Source of the DNA: an uncultured Collinsella sp.
Lineage (GTDB): Bacteria; Actinomycetota; Coriobacteriia; Coriobacteriales; Coriobacteriaceae
Direction of reading: 5' to 3'
Length of the DNA stretch: 20,567 bases
Assembly (NCBI GenBank): GCA_900557505.1
Contig: USTC01000003.1
Span: forward strand, 1-20,567
Positions 8,183 through 14,178 of the stretch are shown here, in pieces. The position numbers were made by a program, and so were the translations under genes. The number at the start of each line of letters is the position of its first letter. Position 1 is the first letter of the stretch. The notes beneath the pieces are model-generated. The model was not told where the DNA came from, ran no database searches, and saw nothing but the letters and a program-made list of their open reading frames with translations.

Positions 8183-9061
8183 CTAGCGTTCAACGAACTC
8201 TTGGATTTCCGCGAGCAGGCGCTTTGCCTCCTGACGGCCCTGGATATACAGGTCGAGGAGCTTTGCCGAATCGTGCTCAACGTGGCCGACCTCGACCGGC
8301 TTTTGCGGAGCAACGACCAACGCGCGGCCCTCGCGCTCATATTTCCACAGGTGCATGCGCTGTATGTTGTAGCGGTCGTGGCGCGTCTCGATTCCCTCGA
8401 GCAGATAGGGGTAGTCGGCATAACGCGCACGCGCGGCAGGCATAAACTCGTAGGGCTTTTTCTCGTACGAGCGGTCCTGCGTGACAATGACGACCGCGCG
8501 ATCGAAGCCCGCCTCCTCCAGCACATGCTCGATGGGGATCGAATCGGCTACGCCACCGTCGACGTATTTGTGCCCGTCAATCTCGACCGGCGGCGTCACC
8601 AGCGGCAGCGAGGTCGAGGCACGCACGGCGTCGAGGTCGAGCACGGCGCTTTTGACCGGGAGGTACGTGGCGGTTCCAAAGAGCATGTCCGTCGCGACGG
8701 CGTACATCTCGATGGGGCTCGCGTCGAACGTCTCGTTGTCAAAGGGATCCAGGCGGTCCTGGACATCGTTGAAGATAAAGTCGTAACCCACAATAGAGCC
8801 CGTGGACGCAAACGATGCGGCGCCCATGAAGCGGCTGTCGTTGCAGAAAGCCAGGTTGATGCGGTTGGCACGGCCGATCTGGTGCGACTTGTAGTTCACG
8901 CCGTTGAGGGCGCCGGCCGATACACCGTAGACAGCCGGAATCTCGACGCCAGCCTCCATGAGAACGTCGAGCACGCCCGCGGTAAACTGCCCGCGAAAAC
9001 TACCGCCCTCCAGGACGAGCGCGACCTTGCCGGCGTTCTTTGCCTTATCTTCTGCAGTCAT
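8183..9061 (-). CDS. Patatin-like phospholipase family protein
   Basis: A 292-residue protein of the bacterial patatin/RssA-like group, serine hydrolases acting on lipid acyl esters. The catalytic elements are all present: the glycine-rich oxyanion loop VLEGGSFRGQFTAGVLD (about 16-32), the nucleophile elbow GVSAGA (GxSxG, Ser about 48), and the dyad Asp in YVDGGVADSIPIEH. DGG at the dyad and the length are normal for bacterial members. There is no signal peptide or membrane segment, so it should be cytoplasmic or act at the inner membrane surface. The ATG at 9061 has GGAGG five bases upstream. It stands alone, separated from rplM by 190 bases and from tmRNA by a repeat-filled gap. The natural substrate cannot be read from the sequence. 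Confidence 0.92.
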   Translation of the reverse strand: MTAEDKAKNAGKVALVLEGGSFRGQFTAGVLDVLMEAGVEIPAVYGVSAGALNGVNYKSHQIGRANRINLAFCNDSRFMGAASFASTGSIVGYDFIFNDVQDRLDPFDNETFDASPIEMYAVATDMLFGTATYLPVKSAVLDLDAVRASTSLPLVTPPVEIDGHKYVDGGVADSIPIEHVLEEAGFDRAVVIVTQDRSYEKKPYEFMPAARARYADYPYLLEGIETRHDRYNIQRMHLWKYEREGRALVVAPQKPVEVGHVEHDSAKLLDLYIQGRQEAKRLLAEIQEFVER

Positions 9062-9148
9062 ATTGACCTCCTGCGATTGCGTTTTGGCTTTCTTCTACCC
9101 AGTTTTGGGATGGCGAGAGCGCAGGTTTTTCGAGGCGGCAGGTGAAGC

Positions 9149-9230
9149 GGAAAGTGTGTCCCAGTCTGAGGCGGGATTCCGGGATGGGCTTTCCGCCTGG
9201 GCTGCCATTGGGAAAGCGCGTCCCGGTCTG
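9149..9230. repeat. Imperfect 20-base direct repeat, 62 bases apart
   Basis: GGAAAGTGTGTCCCAGTCTG (9149-9168) and GGAAAGCGCGTCCCGGTCTG (9211-9230) match at 17 of 20 positions. The sequence between them includes the inverted elements GGAATCCCG-like and GGGATGGGC, so the unit may be part of a larger degenerate repeat. Confidence 0.55.
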
Positions 9231-9240
9231 CGTTGCCAAG

Positions 9241-9294
9241 GCGTTTTCTTAACGCCCGCGCCCTGCACTGAGTTCGATTCTCCGCGGTGCGGGA
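9241..9294 (+). repeat. Repeat copy R1 containing tmRNA T-arm sequence
   Basis: This copy begins GCGTTTTCTTAACGC and runs through CGCCCTGCACTGAGTTCG to CTCCGCGGTGCGGGA. It matches copy R2 at about 90% of positions. It contains the 17-base GAGTTCGATTCTCCGCG also found in the tmRNA T-arm, but on the plus strand, opposite to the tmRNA. Confidence 0.7.
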
Positions 9295-9366
9295 GGGGAT
9301 CCGTTGATGCGGCGCATGGCCGGCTGAGATTCGATAAACATCGCATCCGTTTTGAGTCGAAGTTTT

Positions 9367-9401
9367 CGCGGAGAATCCGCGTATTTGCTTCGCAAATACG
9401 C
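9367..9401. repeat. Overlapping palindromes with short loops
   Basis: CGCGGA-GAA-TCCGCG (9367-9381) overlaps GCGTATTTGC-TTC-GCAAATACGC (9379-9401), the second a perfect 10-bp stem with a TTC loop. A CGGC-TTC-GGCCG element follows at about 9404-9414. Neither stem has a T-run. Confidence 0.7.
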
Positions 9402-9442
9402 ACCGGCTTCGGCCGCCTACCGGCGTCCTCGCCCGCTCGCTA

Positions 9443-9459
9443 CAAACGCTTCGCGTTTG
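9443..9459. repeat. Short palindrome with TTC loop
   Basis: CAAACGC-TTC-GCGTTTG is a perfect 7-bp stem with the same TTC loop as its neighbour at 9379-9401. It merges directly into repeat copy R2. Confidence 0.65.
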
Positions 9460-9505
9460 CTTAACGCTCGCGCCCTGCATAGAGTTCGATTCTCCGCGGT
9501 ACGGA
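9453..9505 (+). repeat. Repeat copy R2 containing tmRNA T-arm sequence
   Basis: Second copy of the roughly 50-base repeat, 212 bases after R1, from GCGTTTGCTTAACGC to CCGCGGTACGGA. It lies only about 50 bases from the true tmRNA 3' end and on the opposite strand. Confidence 0.7.
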
Positions 9506-9510
9506 CTAGA

Positions 9511-9547
9511 AATAAAAAGGCAGGTAGATATAAATATCTACCTGCCT
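9511..9547 (-). terminator. tmRNA terminator
   Basis: On the minus strand a perfect 14-bp stem (AGGCAGGTAGATAT arms, 9518-9531 and 9534-9547) is followed by TTTTTATTT. It starts 9 bases after the tmRNA CCA end. Confidence 0.95.
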
Positions 9548-9555
9548 GTTACGTA

Positions 9556-9919
9556 TGGTGGAGGCGCGGAGAATCGAACTCCGGTCCACGAAAGCCCCCT
9601 GATTGGCATCTCCAAGCTCAGTCGCTGGTTTAGTCTCGGACGCTTTGCGCGCAGCGACACGCTCGCGGCGTCCTAACCGGTTCGGTCTTAGCCTGCGCCA
9701 TACCGATTACGTGCGCAGGAGCATTCCCCTAACATGACGTCGCGCCGGTGTCGGGGAAATCACCGGGTTGACGCGCCGCTATAAACTAAGCAGCGAGAGC
9801 CATAGGCTCAAAAGAAGAGTTGTTGTCAATTCAATTTGACGGTACCCCTGTTTAACGAGGCGAGGAGACCTCGGCTTGCTTCCTCTCTCAGAGCTATCGT
9901 GTCGAAACCAGTCGCCCCC
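9556..9919 (-). ncRNA. ssrA: Transfer-messenger RNA (tmRNA)
   Basis: tmRNA rescues stalled ribosomes, acting as tRNA-Ala and as a short message for a degradation tag, together with SmpB. The 364-base RNA starts GGGGGCGACTGGTTTCGAC, the hallmark 5' end, and closes with CGGAG-TTCGATT-CTCCG (T-arm), CGCCTCC and an encoded CCA. The 7-bp acceptor stem pairs fully and contains the G3-U wobble that alanyl-tRNA synthetase recognises. The tag frame (stop TAG at 9786-9788; first codon GAC at 9825-9827) reads DNNSSFEPMALAA, giving (A)DNNSSFEPMALAA with the added alanine. A perfect terminator follows. The choice of GAC as resume codon is inferred from the in-frame TGA two codons earlier and from tags of related bacteria. 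Confidence 0.97.
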
Positions 9920-9951
9920 GAATGTCGGGAAAGTCTGGATGGTATCGGGCA

Positions 9952-9980
9952 CGAATACCCAACACCCGTCGACTTTTCAA
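9952..9980 (-). promoter_or_regulatory. Candidate tmRNA promoter
   Basis: TTGAAA (9975-9980) and TATTCG (9952-9957) lie 17 bases apart on the minus strand, about 30-60 bases before the mature 5' end, leaving a short leader for RNase P to remove. The -10 match is weak. The rest of 9920-10156 shows no gene. Confidence 0.35.
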
Positions 9981-10156
9981 GGAACATACGGGGCGAGCCC
10001 CGCTTGTGGAGTGTTATCTTACCACGTTCTGAAAGCGGACAGCTGTTCTATGCACGAGCTGTGAAGACCCCAATGTGCGCCGCACTTCGCACTTTTGCTA
10101 CCGATCGCGTAACGTATATTTTCGCCAAGCAAAATTGACCCGTCGAAAGGACCGTT

Positions 10157-10591
10157 ATGGATACCAAGCAGCAGCTCGTCAATGCCCTCGCAGGCCTGGG
10201 CTCAACCATTACCGAAGCTATGGATGTCATCGAGGGCTTTGTCCCCTGCGGACATCCCGCCCTCACAGTATCGAACGCACTCGTCGCGCTGGACGCCGAC
10301 GATGATGCAGCTCTCGCCCAGCAGCTTGAGACCGTCGAGGGCTTTATCGACCACGTGAGTGAGAACCGCGGCGTGTCCGCCTACCACAGCATCGAGGTCG
10401 AGGTCGCGGGCCCCAAAGCCGATCTGCTCGCAGCAATCCGCGAGGTAGGCGCCCTTATGCAGACCGCAGGCGTCAAGAACACCCAGGTCAACGAGTGGGT
10501 CTACCGCAGCCTGGCAGCACTCGACAGCTCCGACGAAAAGGCAGCCGAGCAGCTCGCAGAAAGTCCCGCCATCAAGGCCGAGCTTTTGTAA
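10157..10591 (+). CDS. Hypothetical protein, acidic and helical
   Basis: I do not recognise this 144-residue protein. It is acidic and Ala-rich, has no signal peptide or membrane segment, and reads as a bundle of amphipathic helices (for example LVNALAGLGSTITEAMDVIEGF, then ADDDAALAQQLETVEGFIDHV, then LAAIREVGALMQTAG). The first half has one Cys and a Pro-rich turn (FVPCGHPALTVSNAL). The gene looks real: GAAAGGA sits at the right distance from the ATG, its codons match its neighbours, and it ends before a strong hairpin shared with the convergent toxin gene. It is transcribed alone, away from tmRNA. Nothing in the sequence indicates its role. Confidence 0.75.
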   Translation: MDTKQQLVNALAGLGSTITEAMDVIEGFVPCGHPALTVSNALVALDADDDAALAQQLETVEGFIDHVSENRGVSAYHSIEVEVAGPKADLLAAIREVGALMQTAGVKNTQVNEWVYRSLAALDSSDEKAAEQLAESPAIKAELL

Positions 10592-10600
10592 ATAGCAGAC

Positions 10601-10637
10601 GCGGGCCCCTTGGCGCATCGTCGTCCAAGAGGCCCGC
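10601..10637. terminator. Hairpin between convergent genes
   Basis: GCGGGCC-C-CTTGG pairs with CCAAG-A-GGCCCGC across an 11-base loop, giving 12 bp with one mismatch. It lies between the stop of the hypothetical gene and the end of the PIN gene and could stop transcription from both sides, but neither strand has a proper T-run. Confidence 0.5.
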
Positions 10638-10649
10638 AAACAGTTCGCG

Positions 10650-11165
10650 TCAACCGATAGCCGCGCCACCACGTTCGGCCAAAGCCAGAATCGGCATCAT
10701 TTGGCGCGGGGTCTTTGCTGCAAGATCGGCATGTTCGAGCAGCTTGCGATCGTTAGTTACCAAGTAATCGACCTGTGCGCGCTTGCACGCGGCGAGCACC
10801 AAATTGTCCTCGTAATCGCGATGAAGCGCTAAGTATTTGTCGGCCAGCCAAAGGTCCGACGCATCTGCACCCACGGCCGTGGCGTTTTCGGTCATGTTCC
10901 GCACAAACGCCAGCGCCGCATCGCCAATTGCACGGGCAGATGCCTCGTCGAGCGCTCCCCCGCTGGCAAGAACTCTACGCTTCAGCTCGTGTTGGACAAC
11001 GTACAGCACGTCCTTGGCGATATGCACCGGAAAGAACAGCAACGCCCCCGTCTCCGTCGCCCGCCCAATAAACGCACGCGCGGCAAGCGACTCGGCATGG
11101 TCGGCGCAAAACGAATCGACCCATACGTTAGCGTCCACCATGATCTTGAGAGGCGCTCCACTCAC
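10650..11165 (-). CDS. PIN-domain toxin (VapC-like)
   Basis: A 171-residue PIN-domain protein, a fold of Mg-dependent ribonucleases that includes VapC toxins. The acidic residues are in place: Asp in IMVDANVWVDSF (about 11), Asp in DYEDNLVLAACKRA, and Asp in YLVTNDRKLL. It is somewhat longer than typical VapC (about 130-140), with an extra helical stretch around residues 60-105. The start is a GTG at 11163-11165 that overlaps the antitoxin stop as GTGA, a sign of translational coupling; an AAGGGGAT site lies just upstream. Met9 would cut into the first strand and is unlikely. Its partner looks RelB/DinJ-like rather than VapB-like, an uncommon pairing. RNA cleavage and target are family inferences. 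Confidence 0.85.
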   Translation of the reverse strand: MSGAPLKIMVDANVWVDSFCADHAESLAARAFIGRATETGALLFFPVHIAKDVLYVVQHELKRRVLASGGALDEASARAIGDAALAFVRNMTENATAVGADASDLWLADKYLALHRDYEDNLVLAACKRAQVDYLVTNDRKLLEHADLAAKTPRQMMPILALAERGGAAIG

Positions 11166-11497
11166 TGGATCATCCCCTTTTGGCGATAATGCTCATCCAT
11201 GGCTTCGGAATAGATTGTGTCCCAATCGCGATCGTCGGATACGGGCGACATAACGATGCCCAAATCTGCATAAAGCCGGTCTGCCGCTGCCCATGATGCG
11301 GCGAACGGAGTATCGTGCGCGACGGTCTGTTGCCGGCCATCAACGGCAGACAGCACTTCCTCACACTGCCCGCCACCCTGTGCGACCTTGGCCACGACTT
11401 TTTTGATGAGCTCGGGCAGCGAAGCGCCCGAAAGCCGCAGCGCCTCCTCAGCACGGTTCTTGACCTGGCGATCCACGCGAACGTTCACCTGCGCCAT
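11162..11497 (-). CDS. RelB/DinJ-like antitoxin
   Basis: A 111-residue protein whose first part, MAQVNVRVDRQVKNRAEEALRLSG, is the ribbon-helix-helix DNA-binding start of RelB/DinJ antitoxins; ASLPELIKKVVAKVA follows. The C-terminal part (DWDTIYSEAMDEHYRQKGM) would wrap the toxin. I placed the start at the ATG at 11497 by family similarity, although it has a poor ribosome site. A GTG at 11513-11515 with GGAG five bases before it would add six residues and is a fair alternative. The longer frame starting at 11557 is excluded because that ATG overlaps the -10 box. The gene shares 4 bases with the toxin and is preceded by a palindromic operator, the expected autoregulated arrangement. Confidence 0.85.
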   Translation of the reverse strand: MAQVNVRVDRQVKNRAEEALRLSGASLPELIKKVVAKVAQGGGQCEEVLSAVDGRQQTVAHDTPFAASWAAADRLYADLGIVMSPVSDDRDWDTIYSEAMDEHYRQKGMIQ

Positions 11498-11535
11498 GCC
11501 GCTAACAGCACCCACGTCGACTCCGCTCCCTTCAA

Positions 11536-11584
11536 TTGCTAGCCTTGCTAGCAACATTATATAAAGAAGCTAGCAAATGGTCAA
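11536..11584 (-). promoter_or_regulatory. Toxin-antitoxin promoter and palindromic operator
   Basis: On the minus strand TTGACC (11579-11584), 17 bases and a perfect TATAAT (11556-11561) form a near-ideal promoter. Just past the -10 lies the perfect palindrome TTGCTAGC-AAG-GCTAGCAA (11536-11554), covering the expected transcription start. A third GCTAGC (11569-11574) sits in the spacer. Ribbon-helix-helix antitoxins typically bind such repeats to repress their own operon. Confidence 0.85.
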
Positions 11585-11588
11585 ATGC

Positions 11589-11634
11589 AAAAGGCCTGCG
11601 CCTGGACGACACCGATGCCGTCTGGGCGCAGGCC
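11589..11634 (-). terminator. Terminator of the P-type ATPase operon
   Basis: On the minus strand GGCCTGCGCC and GGCGCAGGCC (10 bp) enclose a longer, partly paired loop (CAGACG / CGTCC) and lead into TTTTG. It lies 25 bases after the ATPase stop and 5 bases before the -35 box of the toxin-antitoxin promoter. Confidence 0.85.
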
Positions 11635-11658
11635 AGATAACGTGGGCGAACACGTCTG

Positions 11659-13734
11659 CTAACGCAGGTAAGCCTTCGCGTTGCCCAAGCTGTACGCAAT
11701 CGTCGAGCCGTTGTGCAACAGCGACGACGTCTGCGGGGTAATCGCGCCGGTAATACCCAGTGCCAACAGCGCCGAGTTGGTGAGCATCACCTTGGAATAC
11801 GAACTCGTCAGACGGTCGATAAGCCCCTGACTCATGCGGCGCAGGCGCACGATCGCGGCCAGATCCGTATCGGTCAGGATGATATCGGCGACCTCCTTGG
11901 CGATGTCGCTTCCGCCACCCATCGCCAGGCCCACATCGGCCAGGCCCAGCGCCGGCGAATCGTTGACGCCGTCGCCCACCATGGCAACGTGGCGCCCCTC
12001 GCCCTTAATGCGCTCCACATACGCGTACTTGTCCTCGGGCAGCAGCTCGGCCTTAAACTCGTCGACACCTGCCTCGCGAGCAATGCGCTCGGCCGTGCGC
12101 TCCGAGTCGCCCGTGAGCATGACCACGTGCTTAACGCCCAACGCGTGCAGGTCGGCGATGGCCTCGCGGACCCCGGGCTTAAGCGGGTCCTCGATACCGA
12201 GCACGCCCACAACGGTACCGTCGACTGCCAGGTACAGCGGCGACAGACCCTGCATCTGGGACTCGATTTGCTCCTTAATGTCGGACTCGAGCTGCGCGCT
12301 CTCGTCCTCAAACACAAAGTGTGCCGAGCCAATAATTGCGCGACGGCCCTCGATGGACGAGGCAATGCCGTGTGCCACGATGTACTCGACCGCAGCGTGA
12401 CGCTCGCGGTGCTCGAGCCCACGCTCGTGGGCGGCGTTGACCACGGCGCGTGCCACCGGATGCGGAAAATGCTCCTCCAAGCAAGCGGAAAGGCGCAGAA
12501 CCTCGTCCTCGCTCCAGCCATCGGTCGTCAGCACGCAAGCCAAGCGCGGCTGCGCCTCGGTGAGCGTGCCGGTCTTATCAAACACAATGGTGTCAGCCTT
12601 GGCAAACGACTCAAAGTACTTGGCGCCCTTGACCATCACGCCCATCTTGGCGGCATCGCTCATGGCAGTCATGACGGCGACCGAACCCGTGAGCTTGAGC
12701 GCGCACGAGTAGTCGACCATCAACGCCGCCGAGGTCTTGATGAGGCTACGCGTGGTGAGTGCAACCAGGCCCGCGAGCAGGAAGTTCCACGGGACGATCT
12801 TGTTGGCGAGGTCCTCCATGTGCGACTGACCCTCGGACTTGAGCGAATCGGCCGTCTGCACGAGCGAGACGATTGAGCGCAGTTTGGTTTGCGCCGTATT
12901 GGCGCGCACGCGCACCAAGATGCTGCCGTCTTCCACGACGGTTCCGGCGAACACGTCGTCGCCTGCGCTGCGCTCGACGGCAAGCGGCTCGCCGGTCAGG
13001 GTCGCTTGGTTGACCATGGCGCTCCCCTGCTCGACCACGCCGTCAATGCAGATGGACATGCCGGTGCGCACGGCTACCAAGTCGCCGGGCTCAAGCTCGG
13101 TGGCGGCAACGCTTACCTCGGTGTCGCCGACCACTTTTTGTGCCTTATCGGGCACGTCGAGCAGCGAGTTGATGAGTTCGTTTTCGCTCATGGCGCGCGT
13201 GTAGTCCTCGAGCAGCTCACCCACGTTGAGCAGGAACATCGTCTGGCCCGCGGTGTCGACATCACGTTTGACGAACGAAATGCCGATGGCCGAAGCGTCG
13301 AGCACAGGAACGGTCAGGCGCGGCTGCGCCAGCTCATGAAGGGCAGCGCGCAAAAATGCCATGTAACCGGCCACGACAAAGATGGCACGCAGCGGCGTAG
13401 GCAGGAACCAGCGGCGCGCGTAGTGGGCGCCGATAAGTGTGGCAAGATCCATGACGAGCTTGTGCTTGCGCGGCTCGAGTTGCATCACGTAGCCCGACTT
13501 GGCATCGGCGATAGCTTGAGCATCGAGTGCGCCCAAGGCGTCGAGCACGCTTGCGCGGCGCGGCTCGTCGTACTCCAGCGCCATCTGGCCAATACGGCCA
13601 TACACGCGCACCTTGCGCACGCCATCGATGTCGCCGCCAAGCTTAAGAAGTGCATCGAGATCGCTCTCTGGCACAGGACCCGCCAATTGAAGACGGGTCC
13701 TGCCGGGGATCTCGCTGATAATCGAGAATCTCAT
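11659..13734 (-). CDS. P1B-like heavy-metal P-type ATPase
   Basis: A 691-residue metal-transporting P-type ATPase. It starts with an HMA-like domain lacking the CxxC metal site (ISEIPGRTRLQL to about residue 70), then membrane helices, the actuator motif TGEP, the phosphorylation site DKTGTLT (Asp386), the P1B-typical HP in FPHPVARAVV (about 425), and the hinge GDGVNDSPAL (about 588-597). The C-terminal membrane pair ends in LLHNGSTIAYSLGN. The membrane motif that selects the metal, usually CPC, reads YSC (DYSCALKLTGS, Cys344), so the cargo cannot be assigned. The ATG at 13734 has a weak ribosome site, suggesting coupling to the DUF6110 gene 18 bases upstream. A strong terminator closes the operon. 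Confidence 0.93.
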   Translation of the reverse strand: MRFSIISEIPGRTRLQLAGPVPESDLDALLKLGGDIDGVRKVRVYGRIGQMALEYDEPRRASVLDALGALDAQAIADAKSGYVMQLEPRKHKLVMDLATLIGAHYARRWFLPTPLRAIFVVAGYMAFLRAALHELAQPRLTVPVLDASAIGISFVKRDVDTAGQTMFLLNVGELLEDYTRAMSENELINSLLDVPDKAQKVVGDTEVSVAATELEPGDLVAVRTGMSICIDGVVEQGSAMVNQATLTGEPLAVERSAGDDVFAGTVVEDGSILVRVRANTAQTKLRSIVSLVQTADSLKSEGQSHMEDLANKIVPWNFLLAGLVALTTRSLIKTSAALMVDYSCALKLTGSVAVMTAMSDAAKMGVMVKGAKYFESFAKADTIVFDKTGTLTEAQPRLACVLTTDGWSEDEVLRLSACLEEHFPHPVARAVVNAAHERGLEHRERHAAVEYIVAHGIASSIEGRRAIIGSAHFVFEDESAQLESDIKEQIESQMQGLSPLYLAVDGTVVGVLGIEDPLKPGVREAIADLHALGVKHVVMLTGDSERTAERIAREAGVDEFKAELLPEDKYAYVERIKGEGRHVAMVGDGVNDSPALGLADVGLAMGGGSDIAKEVADIILTDTDLAAIVRLRRMSQGLIDRLTSSYSKVMLTNSALLALGITGAITPQTSSLLHNGSTIAYSLGNAKAYLR

Positions 13735-13752
13735 AGTTTGTGCCTGGGAGCG

Positions 13753-13998
13753 TTACTCGGCTGCCTCGTCAGCAGCGGCCTCGCTCTGGGTGATGTAGGC
13801 AGCCTCGGCAACCATGTCATCGACATTGGCCTTGGCCTGCTCGACCATGTCCTGGTAGCAGTTCTTGACGCGCATACCGCACGCGATGCCCTGCACGCAG
13901 GCGTTCTTTACCGGAGCGCTGGTGAGCAGCTTGATGCCGGCCGTACCAAGCAGAAAACCGCCACCGACAAGCAGGGTGTTAAACGTCGACTTCTTCAT
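13753..13998 (-). CDS. DUF6110 family small membrane-anchored protein
   Basis: An 81-residue protein that I place in DUF6110, a family of unknown function found beside heavy-metal P-type ATPases. It starts MKKSTFNTLLVGGGFLLGTAG, a single N-terminal membrane helix (about 8-25), followed by IKLLTSAPVKNACVQGIACGMRVKNCYQDMV with three cysteines (34, 40, 47) and an acidic, Ala-rich tail. The ATG at 13998 follows GGGAGA and matches the family start; the frame stays open upstream but without recognisable sequence. It precedes the ATPase on the same transcript, so a role as a metal-delivering or regulatory partner is plausible, yet unproven. Confidence 0.85.
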   Translation of the reverse strand: MKKSTFNTLLVGGGFLLGTAGIKLLTSAPVKNACVQGIACGMRVKNCYQDMVEQAKANVDDMVAEAAYITQSEAAADEAAE

Positions 13999-14088
13999 GT
14001 TGCTTCTCCCTTTTGCCGCACAAGCGCGGCATGGTGCCTTAGCACCCGAGTTCATTAGTTTGCTCGAGCACGCTTTTGAGAACAGTTT

Positions 14089-14118
14089 AGTATAACTATT
14101 TGGTCAACAATGGCTAAC
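14089..14118 (-). promoter_or_regulatory. Candidate promoter and operator of the DUF6110-ATPase operon
   Basis: On the minus strand TTAGCC (14112-14117), 17 bases and TATACT (14089-14094) form a promoter candidate. Two similar 8-mers, TGGTCAAC (14101-14108) and TGGCTAAC (14111-14118), lie one helical turn apart over the -35 region, a natural place for a repressor to bind. Confidence 0.45.
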
Positions 14119-14144
14119 TTTTTGGAAACTATGGGGATGGACTC

Positions 14145-14177
14145 AATATGACAAAGGGACTGTCCCTTTGTCATATT
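14145..14177. repeat. Perfect 15-bp inverted repeat after the ABC operon
   Basis: AATATGACAAAGGGA and its exact complement enclose a 3-base loop. The hairpin begins one base after the stop of the second ABC gene. No T-run follows on either strand, so it may be a mobile palindromic repeat or a 3'-end stabiliser rather than a standard terminator. Confidence 0.8.
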
Positions 14178-14178
14178 C

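Larger units (their letters stand above)
9062..9510. other. Gene-free repeat mosaic between the patatin gene and tmRNA
   Basis: About 450 bases without a credible gene. The stretch contains a 20-base imperfect direct repeat (9149-9168 and 9211-9230), two copies of a roughly 50-base repeat that includes tmRNA T-arm sequence, and a run of hairpins with TTC loops. The several open frames crossing it have no family features. It looks like a decayed integration or recombination site beside tmRNA. Confidence 0.6.

Noticed and set aside
9062..9510. CRISPR array or intact insertion sequence in the repeat mosaic
   Set aside because: Only two long repeat copies with unequal spacing and no transposase or cas gene nearby.
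9352..9633. Plus-strand 93-codon frame crossing the repeats and tmRNA
   Set aside because: Its end (VWWRRGESNSGP) is simply the antisense translation of the tmRNA 3' end, and the start lies in hairpin repeats.
11498..11557. ATG at 11557 as the antitoxin start
   Set aside because: That ATG overlaps the TATAAT box, so it lies upstream of the expected transcript start.
11713..12876. Plus-strand 387-codon frame inside the P-type ATPase gene
   Set aside because: Antisense shadow, rich in His, Arg and Gln as expected from reversed GC-rich codons.
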